The notes: generated by a model from the letters alone, not told the origin. Positions 1-5,960 are shown, numbered from the stretch's first letter. The stretch is DNA of 6,264 nt from Syntrophomonadaceae bacterium (GCA_030627145.1 DAOUSQ010000063.1:1-6264); one strand, 5' to 3'. Program-made: numbers and translations.

Positions 1-8
1 TAAGTTCC

Positions 9-28
9 GGGGAGACTGAAGTCTCCCC
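9..28. repeat. Perfect palindrome, 8-bp arms with 4-nt loop
   Basis: GGGGAGAC and GTCTCCCC flank the loop TGAA. No T-run follows (the next bases are TACGAAAG), so this is not a standard intrinsic terminator. It may be the tail of a dispersed palindromic repeat or a processed RNA hairpin belonging to whatever lies to the left of the window. Function is unknown. Confidence 0.55.
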
Positions 29-47
29 TACGAAAGAGAATAACGAC

Positions 48-59
48 CTTTTTGCAGTG
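48..59 (+). repeat. Direct repeat copy 1 (ctttttgcagtg)
   Basis: This 12-mer recurs exactly at 235-246. Similarity continues weakly downstream in both copies (gRaAYCaA followed by a T-rich stretch). The two copies bracket the two terminator hairpins at 89-115 and 133-167. It may be a dispersed intergenic module or the scar of a short insertion; nothing here codes for protein. Confidence 0.5.
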
Positions 60-88
60 GAATCAATTTTTAATTTTTAATTAAGGTA

Positions 89-115
89 CGGATTGGGGGT
101 CCCCAATCCGTTTTT
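89..115 (+). terminator. Rho-independent terminator-like hairpin
   Basis: CGGATTGGGG (89-98) pairs with CCCCAATCCG (101-110), a 10-bp perfect inverted repeat with a nominal 2-nt centre, realistically an 8- or 9-bp stem with a 4- to 6-nt loop. TTTTT follows directly, then AAATTTTT. It would end transcription coming from a gene left of the window and insulate the operon downstream. Confidence 0.7.
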
Positions 116-132
116 AAATTTTTATAGGTGTT

Positions 133-167
133 AAAAAAGCTCCCGAGATAAACTCTGGGGCTTTTTT
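133..167. terminator. Bidirectional terminator-like hairpin
   Basis: AAAAAAGCTCCCGAG (133-147) and CTCTGGGGCTTTTTT (153-167) form a stem with one mismatch and one G-T pair around the loop ATAAA. An A-run leads and a T-run follows, so it could act on either strand. Together with the hairpin at 89-115 it gives two terminators in tandem before the regulator gene. Confidence 0.7.
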
Positions 168-234
168 ATATTAAAAACCCGAGGTCTTTTGCCATACTTA
201 GCGGTGATTTTTTTAGTGTTATATATAATAAATA

Positions 235-246
235 CTTTTTGCAGTG
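235..246 (+). repeat. Direct repeat copy 2 (ctttttgcagtg)
   Basis: Exact second copy of the 12-mer at 48-59, starting 187 bp further on. It lies just upstream of an ATG at 260 that opens the regulator frame but lacks a ribosome binding site. Confidence 0.5.
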
Positions 247-271
247 AAACCAAAATTTTATGAAACCCATA

Positions 272-300
272 TTGACAAAAGATTTAATGAGAAATAATAT
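272..300 (+). promoter_or_regulatory. Sigma-A type promoter of the regulator/efflux operon
   Basis: A perfect -35 box TTGACA (272-277) is followed, after exactly 17 bp, by TAATAT (295-300), which matches 4 of 6 positions of TATAAT. Transcription would start near 307, about 49 nt before the ATG at 356 and its ribosome binding site. This placement argues that the upstream in-frame ATGs at 260, 287 and 299 are not the real start, because they precede the predicted transcript. No other equally good promoter lies between here and 5194. Confidence 0.65.
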
Positions 301-313
301 GAACCTTATAAAA

Positions 314-341
314 CTGGTTAGTCAGAAACTGAATCGACCAG
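314..341. promoter_or_regulatory. Candidate TetR-family operator (imperfect palindrome)
   Basis: Outer arms CTGGT (314-318) and ACCAG (337-341) and inner arms TCAG (322-325) and CTGA (329-332) form an imperfect dyad around AAA. The outer and inner pairs are offset by half a base pair, so symmetry is not exact. Its size (28 bp) and position, between the predicted transcription start and the ribosome binding site, are what is expected for autorepression by the adjacent TetR-family protein. That role is inferred. Confidence 0.35.
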
Positions 342-355
342 ACAGAGAGGTAATT

Positions 356-985
356 ATGGGCACACTCAAGGAGCGGGATAAAGAATTTAAGAAACAGGTA
401 ATAGCAGAGACTGCTTATGAACTTTTCTACAGTAAACCATACGAATCTGTGACAGTTGACGATATTGCCAGATCAGTTGGTTGTGGGAAGGGTACATTAT
501 ACCAGTATTTTAAAAACAAAGACCATATATTAACTTATCTCGTTTCACAGGGGTTAGAAAAACTGTGCAGCGATATGGAAGAAAAATGCATGAAAAACTC
601 TGATCTTCTTTCAGCTATCAACAACTACTTAATACTGCAGTATTATTTTTTCCTGGAACATAATCAAATTTATTCTTCCTGGGCACGACGCAAGTTAGAC
701 AATAGCATTTCCGAAGACTGGATTACTGAAATATATGAGAAACTTGAAAGAAAAGTGAAAATGGTAGCTGCAATAATTGAAAAAGGAATAGAAGAGAAAA
801 TCTTTATTCCTGTTGAAAGCTATGAAATGGCAAGGATTATGGAGAATATTGTTCGTGATTCTACGTTTTCAGTTATGGAGGATAGATCAATTAATAGAGA
901 TCCTCATAAGATATTAGCTTTAATAAAACGTGTACTTTTTCATGGCATTTTAATTAAAAAGGATCCGGTCGATGAACCTGGATAA
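356..985 (+). CDS. TetR/AcrR-family transcriptional regulator
   Basis: A 209-residue DNA-binding repressor of the TetR type, likely controlling the efflux genes that follow. The N-terminal helix-turn-helix is clear: residues 33-52 include TVDDIARSVGCGKGTLYQYF, followed by KNKDHIL, the usual end of the TetR_N domain. The remaining ~150 residues form a divergent, mostly helical ligand-binding and dimerisation domain. I chose ATG 356 because GAGAGG (345-350) lies 5 nt upstream, the HTH then sits at the normal distance from the N terminus, and the length fits the family. The open frame reaches back to ATG 260, but that start lacks a ribosome binding site and the predicted promoter lies inside the extension. 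The position matches cecR, the TetR gene heading the E. coli ybhGFSR operon. There is no promoter-like sequence in the 72 bp before the next gene, so co-transcription and autoregulation are likely. The ligand is unknown. Confidence 0.9.
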   Translation: MGTLKERDKEFKKQVIAETAYELFYSKPYESVTVDDIARSVGCGKGTLYQYFKNKDHILTYLVSQGLEKLCSDMEEKCMKNSDLLSAINNYLILQYYFFLEHNQIYSSWARRKLDNSISEDWITEIYEKLERKVKMVAAIIEKGIEEKIFIPVESYEMARIMENIVRDSTFSVMEDRSINRDPHKILALIKRVLFHGILIKKDPVDEPG

Positions 986-1057
986 GCACAGTGGCAGTCA
1001 AGGCAAGGATTAAATCGGACTGGGAAAATATAAAGAAAATTGGGAGAGGTGTTTGAA

Positions 1058-2131
1058 TTGCCGGGACAGATATTAAAAGAGATTAACAGAAAAAAGAACA
1101 TGGTTATTATTTTATTTCTTATCCTAATAGCAGGAACAGTGGCTATTTTTTACGGGTACTTTTATAAACAACAAACAGGGCTTGATGCAGAGCGGGAAAG
1201 TTTGACTGCTACTGGGACTGTTGAAGCGAAGGCTGTAATGGTTTCGTTTAAGGTACCGGGAAAGATAAAAGATTTTCTGGTTGATGAAGGAAGCAGTGTA
1301 GAAGAAGGACAGGAACTGGCTTTTCTTGATAGCCGGGAGATTGAAGCAAAACTTATCCAGGCAAAAGGAGCATATGAAGCAGCCCTGGGGCAGGTTCGCC
1401 AGGCAGAACGAGCCATACCATTAACAAACCAAAGTGTTGAAGCAGCTATTAAACAAGCTGAAGCAGTGGTTGCTAAAGCTGAAGTCGGACTTACAAATGC
1501 CAGTCAGGATTTGAACCGGATAGAACAATTATATAAAAGTGGTGCAGTCTCTAAGAGCCAGTTTGAGAAAGCAAGCAATGCATATGAGGCTGCCCAAAAG
1601 GACCTCGATGCCGCACAGGGCCAGTTGAATGAAGCCTTAGCGGCAAGGACAAAAGTTGAAATTGCCAGGGCTCAATACGATGCGGCATTAGGGCAAAGCA
1701 AACAGGCTTTGGGAGGAGTTGAGGAGGCGCAGGCATATCTTGATAATACGCATCTTATATCCCCTGTTTCCGGATATATTACGGAAAAAATGCTAGAAAA
1801 AGGAGAAATGGTAAATGCGGGGACTCCTGTTTTAGAAATTACTGATCTTACGCATCCATATATAAAAGTATTTATTACTGAGACAAAAATTGGACGGGTA
1901 AAACTACAGCAGGAAGCAGAAATAACAGTCGATTCTTTCCCCGGAAAAAATTTTAAAGGTAAAGTAGTCTGGATTAATGATGCCGGGCAATTTGCGGTCC
2001 ATAAAGCAGTTAATGAACAATACAGCCATGATATCCGCAGTTTTGAAGTGAAAATAGATGTTCCTAATAAAGACTTGATTCTAAAAACCGGTATGACAGC
2101 CAGGGTAAAAATACTGGATGAGGAGAAATAG
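1058..2131 (+). CDS. HlyD/YbhG-family membrane fusion (periplasmic adaptor) protein
   Basis: A 357-residue adaptor subunit of an ABC exporter, anchored in the cytoplasmic membrane with its bulk outside. A short basic N terminus (KEINRKK) precedes one transmembrane helix at about residues 15-36. Next come the first half of a lipoyl-like domain (about 49-98, including VSFKVPGKIKDFLVDEGSSV), a long Ala/Gln/Glu-rich coiled-coil hairpin (about 98-225), the second lipoyl half (LISPVSGYITEKMLEKGEMV), and beta-barrel/membrane-proximal regions ending in KTGMTARVKIL. I chose TTG 1058, since GGGAGAGGTG (1042-1051) is a good ribosome binding site about 8 nt upstream. An in-frame TTG at 1040 would put that site inside the gene. 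The stop is 2 bp before the ATPase start. The closest known relative by architecture and gene order is E. coli YbhG. No TolC-like outer-membrane partner is visible in the window. Confidence 0.9.
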   Translation: MPGQILKEINRKKNMVIILFLILIAGTVAIFYGYFYKQQTGLDAERESLTATGTVEAKAVMVSFKVPGKIKDFLVDEGSSVEEGQELAFLDSREIEAKLIQAKGAYEAALGQVRQAERAIPLTNQSVEAAIKQAEAVVAKAEVGLTNASQDLNRIEQLYKSGAVSKSQFEKASNAYEAAQKDLDAAQGQLNEALAARTKVEIARAQYDAALGQSKQALGGVEEAQAYLDNTHLISPVSGYITEKMLEKGEMVNAGTPVLEITDLTHPYIKVFITETKIGRVKLQQEAEITVDSFPGKNFKGKVVWINDAGQFAVHKAVNEQYSHDIRSFEVKIDVPNKDLILKTGMTARVKILDEEK

Positions 2132-2133
2132 TT

Positions 2134-2853
2134 ATGGAGCAGCAGATAAAAACAGTTGTAGAAGTTGAAAACCTGATTCAGTTTGCGGGGGAAAAAAAAG
2201 TACTAGATGATATATCATTTAAGGTCTTTTCTGGTGAGATGCTGGGAATTTTTGGGCTAAAAGGTACCGGGAAAACTTCTTTATTACATATACTTGCTGG
2301 GGTAGATAGATTTAAAAAAGGAACAGTTTACATACTTGGATGTGATATTAAAAAAGAACAGGGATTTAAAAAAAATATTGGAATTGTAACTCAAGAAAAA
2401 AGCCTTTTCCATGACCTAACAGCAATCGAAAATCTTGATTTTATATCCACTTTAAAGGAAACAGGTACAGGTAATATTGAAGTGCTGGTGGAGAAACTTG
2501 AACTCAAGGAGTATTTGAGCGAGCCTGCCAAACATCTTGATCCAGGCATTTATCAGCGTTTATCGTTGGCCTGTGCCCTGTTAAATACACCCGAGTTGTT
2601 GATCATAGATGAAATAGTCAAAGATATTGATTTATATTCCCGTTATCTTATCCTAAAAGAATTACAGCAGTTTAAGGCAGGGGGTGGGACCTGTATTTAC
2701 TCTTTTAGCAATATAGAATTTTGTAAATACATGGATAGAGTAATTTACCTTGAGCACGGGAAAATAACGAACTTCGAACCAGAAGAATTTGAGGAAAAGT
2801 GGAAAAAAACATTAAGAGAGTTTTCAGAAGCAAGTGGTGGTAAGTATGAATAA
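2134..2853 (+). CDS. ABC transporter ATP-binding protein with degenerate signature and H-loop
   Basis: A single 239-residue nucleotide-binding domain that should power the two downstream permeases from the cytoplasmic side. Walker A is intact (G41-LKGTGKT-S49), the Q-loop glutamine is Q87, and Walker B with its catalytic glutamate is present (LLIIDE, 155-160). Two key elements are abnormal. The ABC signature is LDPGI (135-139) instead of LSGGQ, though the following YQRLSLACALL is family-typical. The switch histidine, normally in a TH pair 10 residues before the DRV motif, is F191 (YSFSN). The D-loop is also unusual (DID). E. coli YbhF, in the same gene position, is a tandem two-domain ATPase of about 580 residues, so this is half-sized. 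The protein may need a canonical partner encoded elsewhere. AGGAG (2121-2125) lies 8 nt before the ATG. Its last 8 bp overlap the next gene, indicating translational coupling. Confidence 0.9.
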   Translation: MEQQIKTVVEVENLIQFAGEKKVLDDISFKVFSGEMLGIFGLKGTGKTSLLHILAGVDRFKKGTVYILGCDIKKEQGFKKNIGIVTQEKSLFHDLTAIENLDFISTLKETGTGNIEVLVEKLELKEYLSEPAKHLDPGIYQRLSLACALLNTPELLIIDEIVKDIDLYSRYLILKELQQFKAGGGTCIYSFSNIEFCKYMDRVIYLEHGKITNFEPEEFEEKWKKTLREFSEASGGKYE

Positions 2854-3991
2854 ACAATTCTTCGCCATAATAAGGCGCGAATTTTTCTATATGTGGCGAG
2901 ACAAAGGGCTGCGTAATATACTGCTTTTTGTTCCATTATTAGGACTGTTATTGTTTAGTGGTATTTACAGTGTACAAACATTAAAAGATATTCCTGCAGC
3001 AATTGTAGACCTTGATCAATCAACACAAAGCAGGGAACTAATAGAAAACATGAAGAATGCTGAAAACCTGAAAATGGTAGCCTATCCATCATCATATAAG
3101 GAACTTCAAAAGTTGATTGAAGAAGAAAAAACGGTAGTAGGCATCGTAATTCCTGAAAACTTTGGAAAAAATGTTACACTAAAACAGCAAACCCGGCTGC
3201 TGGTGATTATTGATGGCAGTAATATGGCTTATGCTACCAATGCTTCCAGTGCTGTTTTGACTGTAACCGAGACAATCAGTGCCCGGGCAGGGATAACCAC
3301 ACTGGTTGCCGGGGGTATGGGGACCAGTGAAGCAGCAGATGTCTACCAACCTATTGAATGCCAGGAAGAGCCCTGGTTTAATCCTACACTTAATTATGCT
3401 TACTTTTTGGTTCTTGGGCTTGCTGTAAACATGTGGCAGCAGTGCTGTATGTTGGTTTCCTGTATAAATGTAATTGGGGAAACCGGCATGAAGAGCTGGC
3501 TGCAGGTTAAAGCCAGTGGAATTTCAAAATTAATTCTATTTTCAAGTAAGTCGTTGGCCCATATAATTAGTTTCATGGGAATGATTATACCTGTATATCT
3601 ACTGGCCTTTCTGGTTTTTAAACTACCCCTGGCCTGCAGTTTCGGGACATTGCTTTTATTTACCCTGGTTTCGGTTATTTCCATACACAGTGTAGGGACA
3701 CTTATGTCCAGTGTAGCAGTAAATGCAGTAGATTCGACTAGATTGGGGATGATGATAGCCCTGCCTTCATTTGTCTTATCAGGTTTCACCTGGCCGATTG
3801 AGGCTATGCCAGATTTTCTGCAGTCAATTGTATGGTTATTGCCTCAGACATGGTTTTTCCAGGGTATTAATTATCTTACTTTTAAAAATCCAGGATGGGA
3901 CTTTATGATGCCTTACTTTGCGAGTCTCTTATTAATAGCTGTTGTATGTTATGGCGCAAGCAGCGTTATTATTTCCTGGATGGAGAGGTGA
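2846..3991 (+). CDS. ABC-2 type transporter permease, first subunit (YbhS/YbhR-like)
   Basis: A 381-residue membrane subunit of the exporter. It starts with a cytoplasmic amphipathic stretch containing RREFFYMWRDKG. TM1 (about 24-43) follows, then a large external domain (about 45-178) opening with the family-typical PAAIVDLDQSTQSREL. Five more predicted helices lie near residues 180-206, 229-258, 264-288, 298-314 and 355-379. The motif LSGFTWPIEAMP (about 311-322) is characteristic of YhhJ/YbhS/YbhR-type permeases. ATG 2846 overlaps the ATPase stop by 8 bp (ATGAATAA). The ribosome binding site is weak (GGTGG), so translation probably depends on coupling. GTG codons at 2834 and 2837 are possible but less likely starts. 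The stop codon sits inside the next gene's ribosome binding site. It probably pairs with the following permease as a heterodimer. A CC pair in TM2 (WQQCCMLVSC) is noticeable but of unknown meaning. Confidence 0.9.
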   Translation: MNKQFFAIIRREFFYMWRDKGLRNILLFVPLLGLLLFSGIYSVQTLKDIPAAIVDLDQSTQSRELIENMKNAENLKMVAYPSSYKELQKLIEEEKTVVGIVIPENFGKNVTLKQQTRLLVIIDGSNMAYATNASSAVLTVTETISARAGITTLVAGGMGTSEAADVYQPIECQEEPWFNPTLNYAYFLVLGLAVNMWQQCCMLVSCINVIGETGMKSWLQVKASGISKLILFSSKSLAHIISFMGMIIPVYLLAFLVFKLPLACSFGTLLLFTLVSVISIHSVGTLMSSVAVNAVDSTRLGMMIALPSFVLSGFTWPIEAMPDFLQSIVWLLPQTWFFQGINYLTFKNPGWDFMMPYFASLLLIAVVCYGASSVIISWMER

Positions 3992-3997
3992 TTTAGC

Positions 3998-5194
3998 TTG
4001 AAACAGATATTAAATATTGCTCATTATGAAACTCTACATATAATTAAAGATCCGATTTTGTTCCTTGTTGTTTTTATTGCTTCTATATCTTATGTATCTC
4101 TTTTCGGGATGGTTTATGTTTCCTCAGTTTTAACAGATATTCCAATGGCTATAGTTGACCAGGATCATTCAGAACTTAGTCGCGAGATAAGTTCCGCTTT
4201 TAGAAATAGTTCACATTTTGAAGTTGTTGAAAGCATAAACACCTATGGAGAATTAGAAAAAGGGATGAAAGAGGGGACCGTCAGGGCCGGTATTGTTATA
4301 CCAGAAAATTTCTTTGATAAGATAAGCCAGCACCGGCATACAGAGGTATTAACCGTATATGATGGTTCCAATCTTATATGGGGCTATAATATCAGGAAAT
4401 ATGTACTGGAAGTAATAAGTCATTTTAATAAAAGTCATACGGCTTCAAATCTTGGTAAATTAGGGCTTAGTAAGTATGAGATAAATAATATCATGAACAC
4501 AGTAGACTGTAATATTATTACGTGGTATAACCCAACATTCAGTTACACTAATTTCCTTTTTATGGGCTTAGTTATGATGATAATACATCAGCTGGGTCTA
4601 TTAAGTGCCGGTTTAACTGTTACCAGGGAAAAAGAACGGAATTCTTGGATTCAATATATCGCCACTTCTATTCCCATGTGGAAGATAGCTCTAGGAAAGT
4701 GTCTGCCTTACTTAATTGCCAGCTTTTTTAATTACAGCATGTTATTATGGATATCAAGCCAGTTTATCCATGTGAAAATTGAGGGTGGGTTTTCTTCCAT
4801 TATTTTACTTGGATTATTATTTAATATTATTATCATTTTTACTGGATTTTGTATATCTATAAAGGGGCCAAATTCTTTACAGGTTACGAGGTACCTTATG
4901 CTTCTTTCAGTACCGGTTTTCTTCATTTCAGGTTATACCTGGCCAGCTACACATATGCCAGAAGTTCTAAATGGGTTAGCCCGGCTTTTACCATTTACCT
5001 GGATGGCAGAAGGGTTCAGGCGGGCAACTATAAAAAATATTCCTATTCAAGAATTAAGTTTAACCCTGGTGGTTCTTGGAATTATGGCAGTATTGGCAGT
5101 AGGATTTGCCATGAGCTTTAAAAAACAAAGAAACGTACCGGGAAAGGCAGCTTTTGCAGTTAATGAAGCTGACTATTATCCACATAAGAAATAA
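3998..5194 (+). CDS. ABC-2 type transporter permease, second subunit (YbhR/YbhS-like)
   Basis: A 398-residue paralogue of the preceding permease with the same plan. TM1 is at about 19-44. An external domain begins with MAIVDQDHSELSRE (50-63) and ends near NPTFSYTNF (about 178-186). A block of five helices follows, and the conserved ISGYTWPATHMP motif sits near 310-321. The cytoplasmic loop TVTREKERNSWIQYIATSIP resembles the EREKGT...LLVTP coupling segment of ABC-2 permeases and is better preserved here than in the first subunit. The C terminus carries a polar tail of about 20 residues after the last helix (KKQRNVPGKAAF... to PHKK). The start is TTG 3998, preceded by GGAGAGGTGAT (3982-3992), a near-perfect ribosome binding site spanning the upstream stop codon. 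The intergenic gap is 6 bp. It should combine with the first permease, the ATPase and the membrane fusion protein into one exporter. Confidence 0.9.
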   Translation: MKQILNIAHYETLHIIKDPILFLVVFIASISYVSLFGMVYVSSVLTDIPMAIVDQDHSELSREISSAFRNSSHFEVVESINTYGELEKGMKEGTVRAGIVIPENFFDKISQHRHTEVLTVYDGSNLIWGYNIRKYVLEVISHFNKSHTASNLGKLGLSKYEINNIMNTVDCNIITWYNPTFSYTNFLFMGLVMMIIHQLGLLSAGLTVTREKERNSWIQYIATSIPMWKIALGKCLPYLIASFFNYSMLLWISSQFIHVKIEGGFSSIILLGLLFNIIIIFTGFCISIKGPNSLQVTRYLMLLSVPVFFISGYTWPATHMPEVLNGLARLLPFTWMAEGFRRATIKNIPIQELSLTLVVLGIMAVLAVGFAMSFKKQRNVPGKAAFAVNEADYYPHKK

Positions 5195-5253
5195 CTGGTT
5201 TATTTAAGTCGTGGATTTTAGTGACATTGGAAAAATGGACGCGGGTTTGCTTT

Positions 5254-5275
5254 ACTCACACTCGACTCACACTCG
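5254..5275 (+). repeat. Tandem duplication of 11 bp (actcacactcg x2)
   Basis: Two perfect adjacent copies, 5254-5264 and 5265-5275, in non-coding DNA between the operon and the repeat cluster. It looks like slippage or a local duplication. No function is evident. Confidence 0.6.
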
Positions 5276-5282
5276 GAATTTT

Positions 5283-5562
5283 CGGATTAACGCGGATTTC
5301 TTTTTAGGTTGGACCTGCGGTCCTTTTTTTATTAACCACAGATATACACAGATTAACACGGATTTTTTCTTTTAGTTGGTTCGCTTCGCTCACTTGAGAC
5401 CTTCGGGCTTTTTTAAACACAGGTTAACACTTATTTTAGACTTTATCACATGCACTGTATTAGTAAATATCTATATTACCAACCTAATAAATATCTGTGT
5501 ACGTCCGTGTTTATCTGTAGTTGCTTTGATCGTTCTTTTCTTGTATTGCCTGCGTTAATCCG
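5283..5562. repeat. Intergenic cluster of nested inverted and direct repeats
   Basis: This ~280-bp block has outer ends forming a perfect 11-bp inverted repeat: CGGATTAACGC (5283-5293) and GCGTTAATCCG (5552-5562). Inside lie inverted relatives of the dispersed 'accacagat..acacagattaacacgg' sequence: ACCACAGATATACACAG on the left (5335-5351) and, reversed, ATCTGTGTACGTCCGTGTTT on the right (5493-5512). Three direct copies of a GRTTAACRC core begin at 5285, 5351 and 5422, giving units of about 66 and 71 bp. The first two continue into similar GGATTT...TTTTAG-GTTGG sequence. No protein-coding capacity is convincing; the 60-codon frame inside (5376-5558) has repeat-derived sequence and no ribosome binding site. 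It could be a degenerate small non-autonomous element or a repeat-accretion site. Confidence 0.5.
5311..5330 (+). terminator. Terminator-like hairpin downstream of the efflux operon
   Basis: GGACC (5311-5315) and GGTCC (5319-5323) pair around TGC, followed by TTTTTTT (5324-5330). The stem is short but GC-rich. It is the first credible stop signal after the second permease, about 117 bp past its stop codon, and is embedded in the repeat cluster. Confidence 0.5.
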
Positions 5563-5699
5563 CTCCCGAAGGGTCTGCGTATGACGGAGTCGCCAGCGTC
5601 TATTAATTATACTGTAGTCAGTTTATTCTATTACGAAAGTCTAAATTTGAAATATTCAGATGAAGGTGGGGACAGGAGAATAATTGGATAAAAACAAAA

Positions 5700-5737
5700 A
5701 TGCTTTCCCCGTTTTTCCTGGGAAAAGCATATTTTTT
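5700..5737 (+). terminator. Terminator-like hairpin
   Basis: ATGCTTTCCC (5700-5709) pairs with GGGAAAAGCAT (5720-5730), with one bulged A, around a 10-nt loop, followed by ATTTTTT. An A-rich run precedes it, so it could work on both strands. It overlaps the possible reading frame starting at 5684; if the hairpin is a genuine terminator, that frame is probably not a gene. Confidence 0.45.
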
Positions 5738-5771
5738 GGCCATCACCTGGCAAAAAACGGACTCAGATTTC

Positions 5772-5800
5772 TTGCTAGCAAACCGGATTTACTATATGAT
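5772..5800 (+). promoter_or_regulatory. Promoter-like sequence upstream of the GC-rich RNA block
   Basis: TTGCTA (5772-5777) and TATGAT (5795-5800) are separated by 17 bp, matching 4 of 6 and 5 of 6 consensus positions. Transcription would begin near 5807 and run through the GC-rich hairpin region into the ORF at 6211, giving a leader of roughly 400 nt. Confidence 0.45.
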
Positions 5801-5960
5801 ACTATAGAGTGTAACAGCCGATTTTTAAGGAGGTGTGAAGCAGCTCTTTAAACGGCTGGATGAAAAACTTCCTGTCCACAACGGTTTAACCCGTTACAAA
5901 CAGGAGTCTTTTCGCTCTGTCTGGCACGATTTAAAGAAATTAGCTTTACCTCTTCGGTGA

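Larger units (their letters stand above)
5684..5960 (+). pseudogene. Possible broken gene: two overlapping short frames
   Basis: Frame 1 runs from TTG 5684 to TAA 5849-5851 (55 residues, beginning MDKNKNAFPVFPGKSIFFG). It has a proper ribosome binding site, AGGAG (5674-5678), 5 nt upstream. Frame 2 is open from after the TAA at 5826-5828 to TGA 5958-5960 and reads ...FKRLDEKLPVHNGLTRY... to ...KKLALPLR. Its only early start, GTG 5835, lies directly against AAGGAGG (5827-5833), too close for normal initiation. A +1 shift at CTT TAA A (5846-5852) would join the two into about 91 residues. The second frame ends exactly where the GC-rich block starts, suggesting truncation by an insertion. I recognise no family. 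Both frames are short enough to be chance, and a terminator-like hairpin and a promoter lie inside frame 1. Confidence 0.3.

Noticed and set aside
200..229. TATAAT at 224-229 as an alternative promoter
   Set aside because: The -10 box is perfect but nothing resembling a -35 box lies 16-18 bp upstream; the A/T-rich context makes chance likely.
260..355. N-terminal extension of the regulator starting at ATG 260
   Set aside because: No ribosome binding site before 260, 287 or 299; a strong promoter lies inside the extension, and ATG 356 has a good site and gives normal family length.
1162..1736. Minus-strand open frames of 84 and 61 codons opposite the fusion protein gene
   Set aside because: Shadows of the repetitive, Ala/Gln-rich coiled-coil coding sequence; no domains or supporting signals.
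2745..3789. Minus-strand open frames at 2745-2936 and 3400-3789
   Set aside because: They lie opposite well-supported ATPase and permease genes and show no recognisable domain.
4732..5121. Short frames at 4732-4926 (minus) and 4849-5121 (plus)
   Set aside because: Both overlap the conserved C-terminal half of the second permease, including its SGYTWP motif, in other frames.
5376..5558. 60-codon plus-strand frame in the repeat cluster
   Set aside because: Its sequence consists of inverted and direct repeat units, and there is no ribosome binding site.
5283..5562. CRISPR array
   Set aside because: Only three imperfect direct repeats with similar, not unique, intervening sequence; hairpins and T-runs repeat as well, and no cas genes are present.
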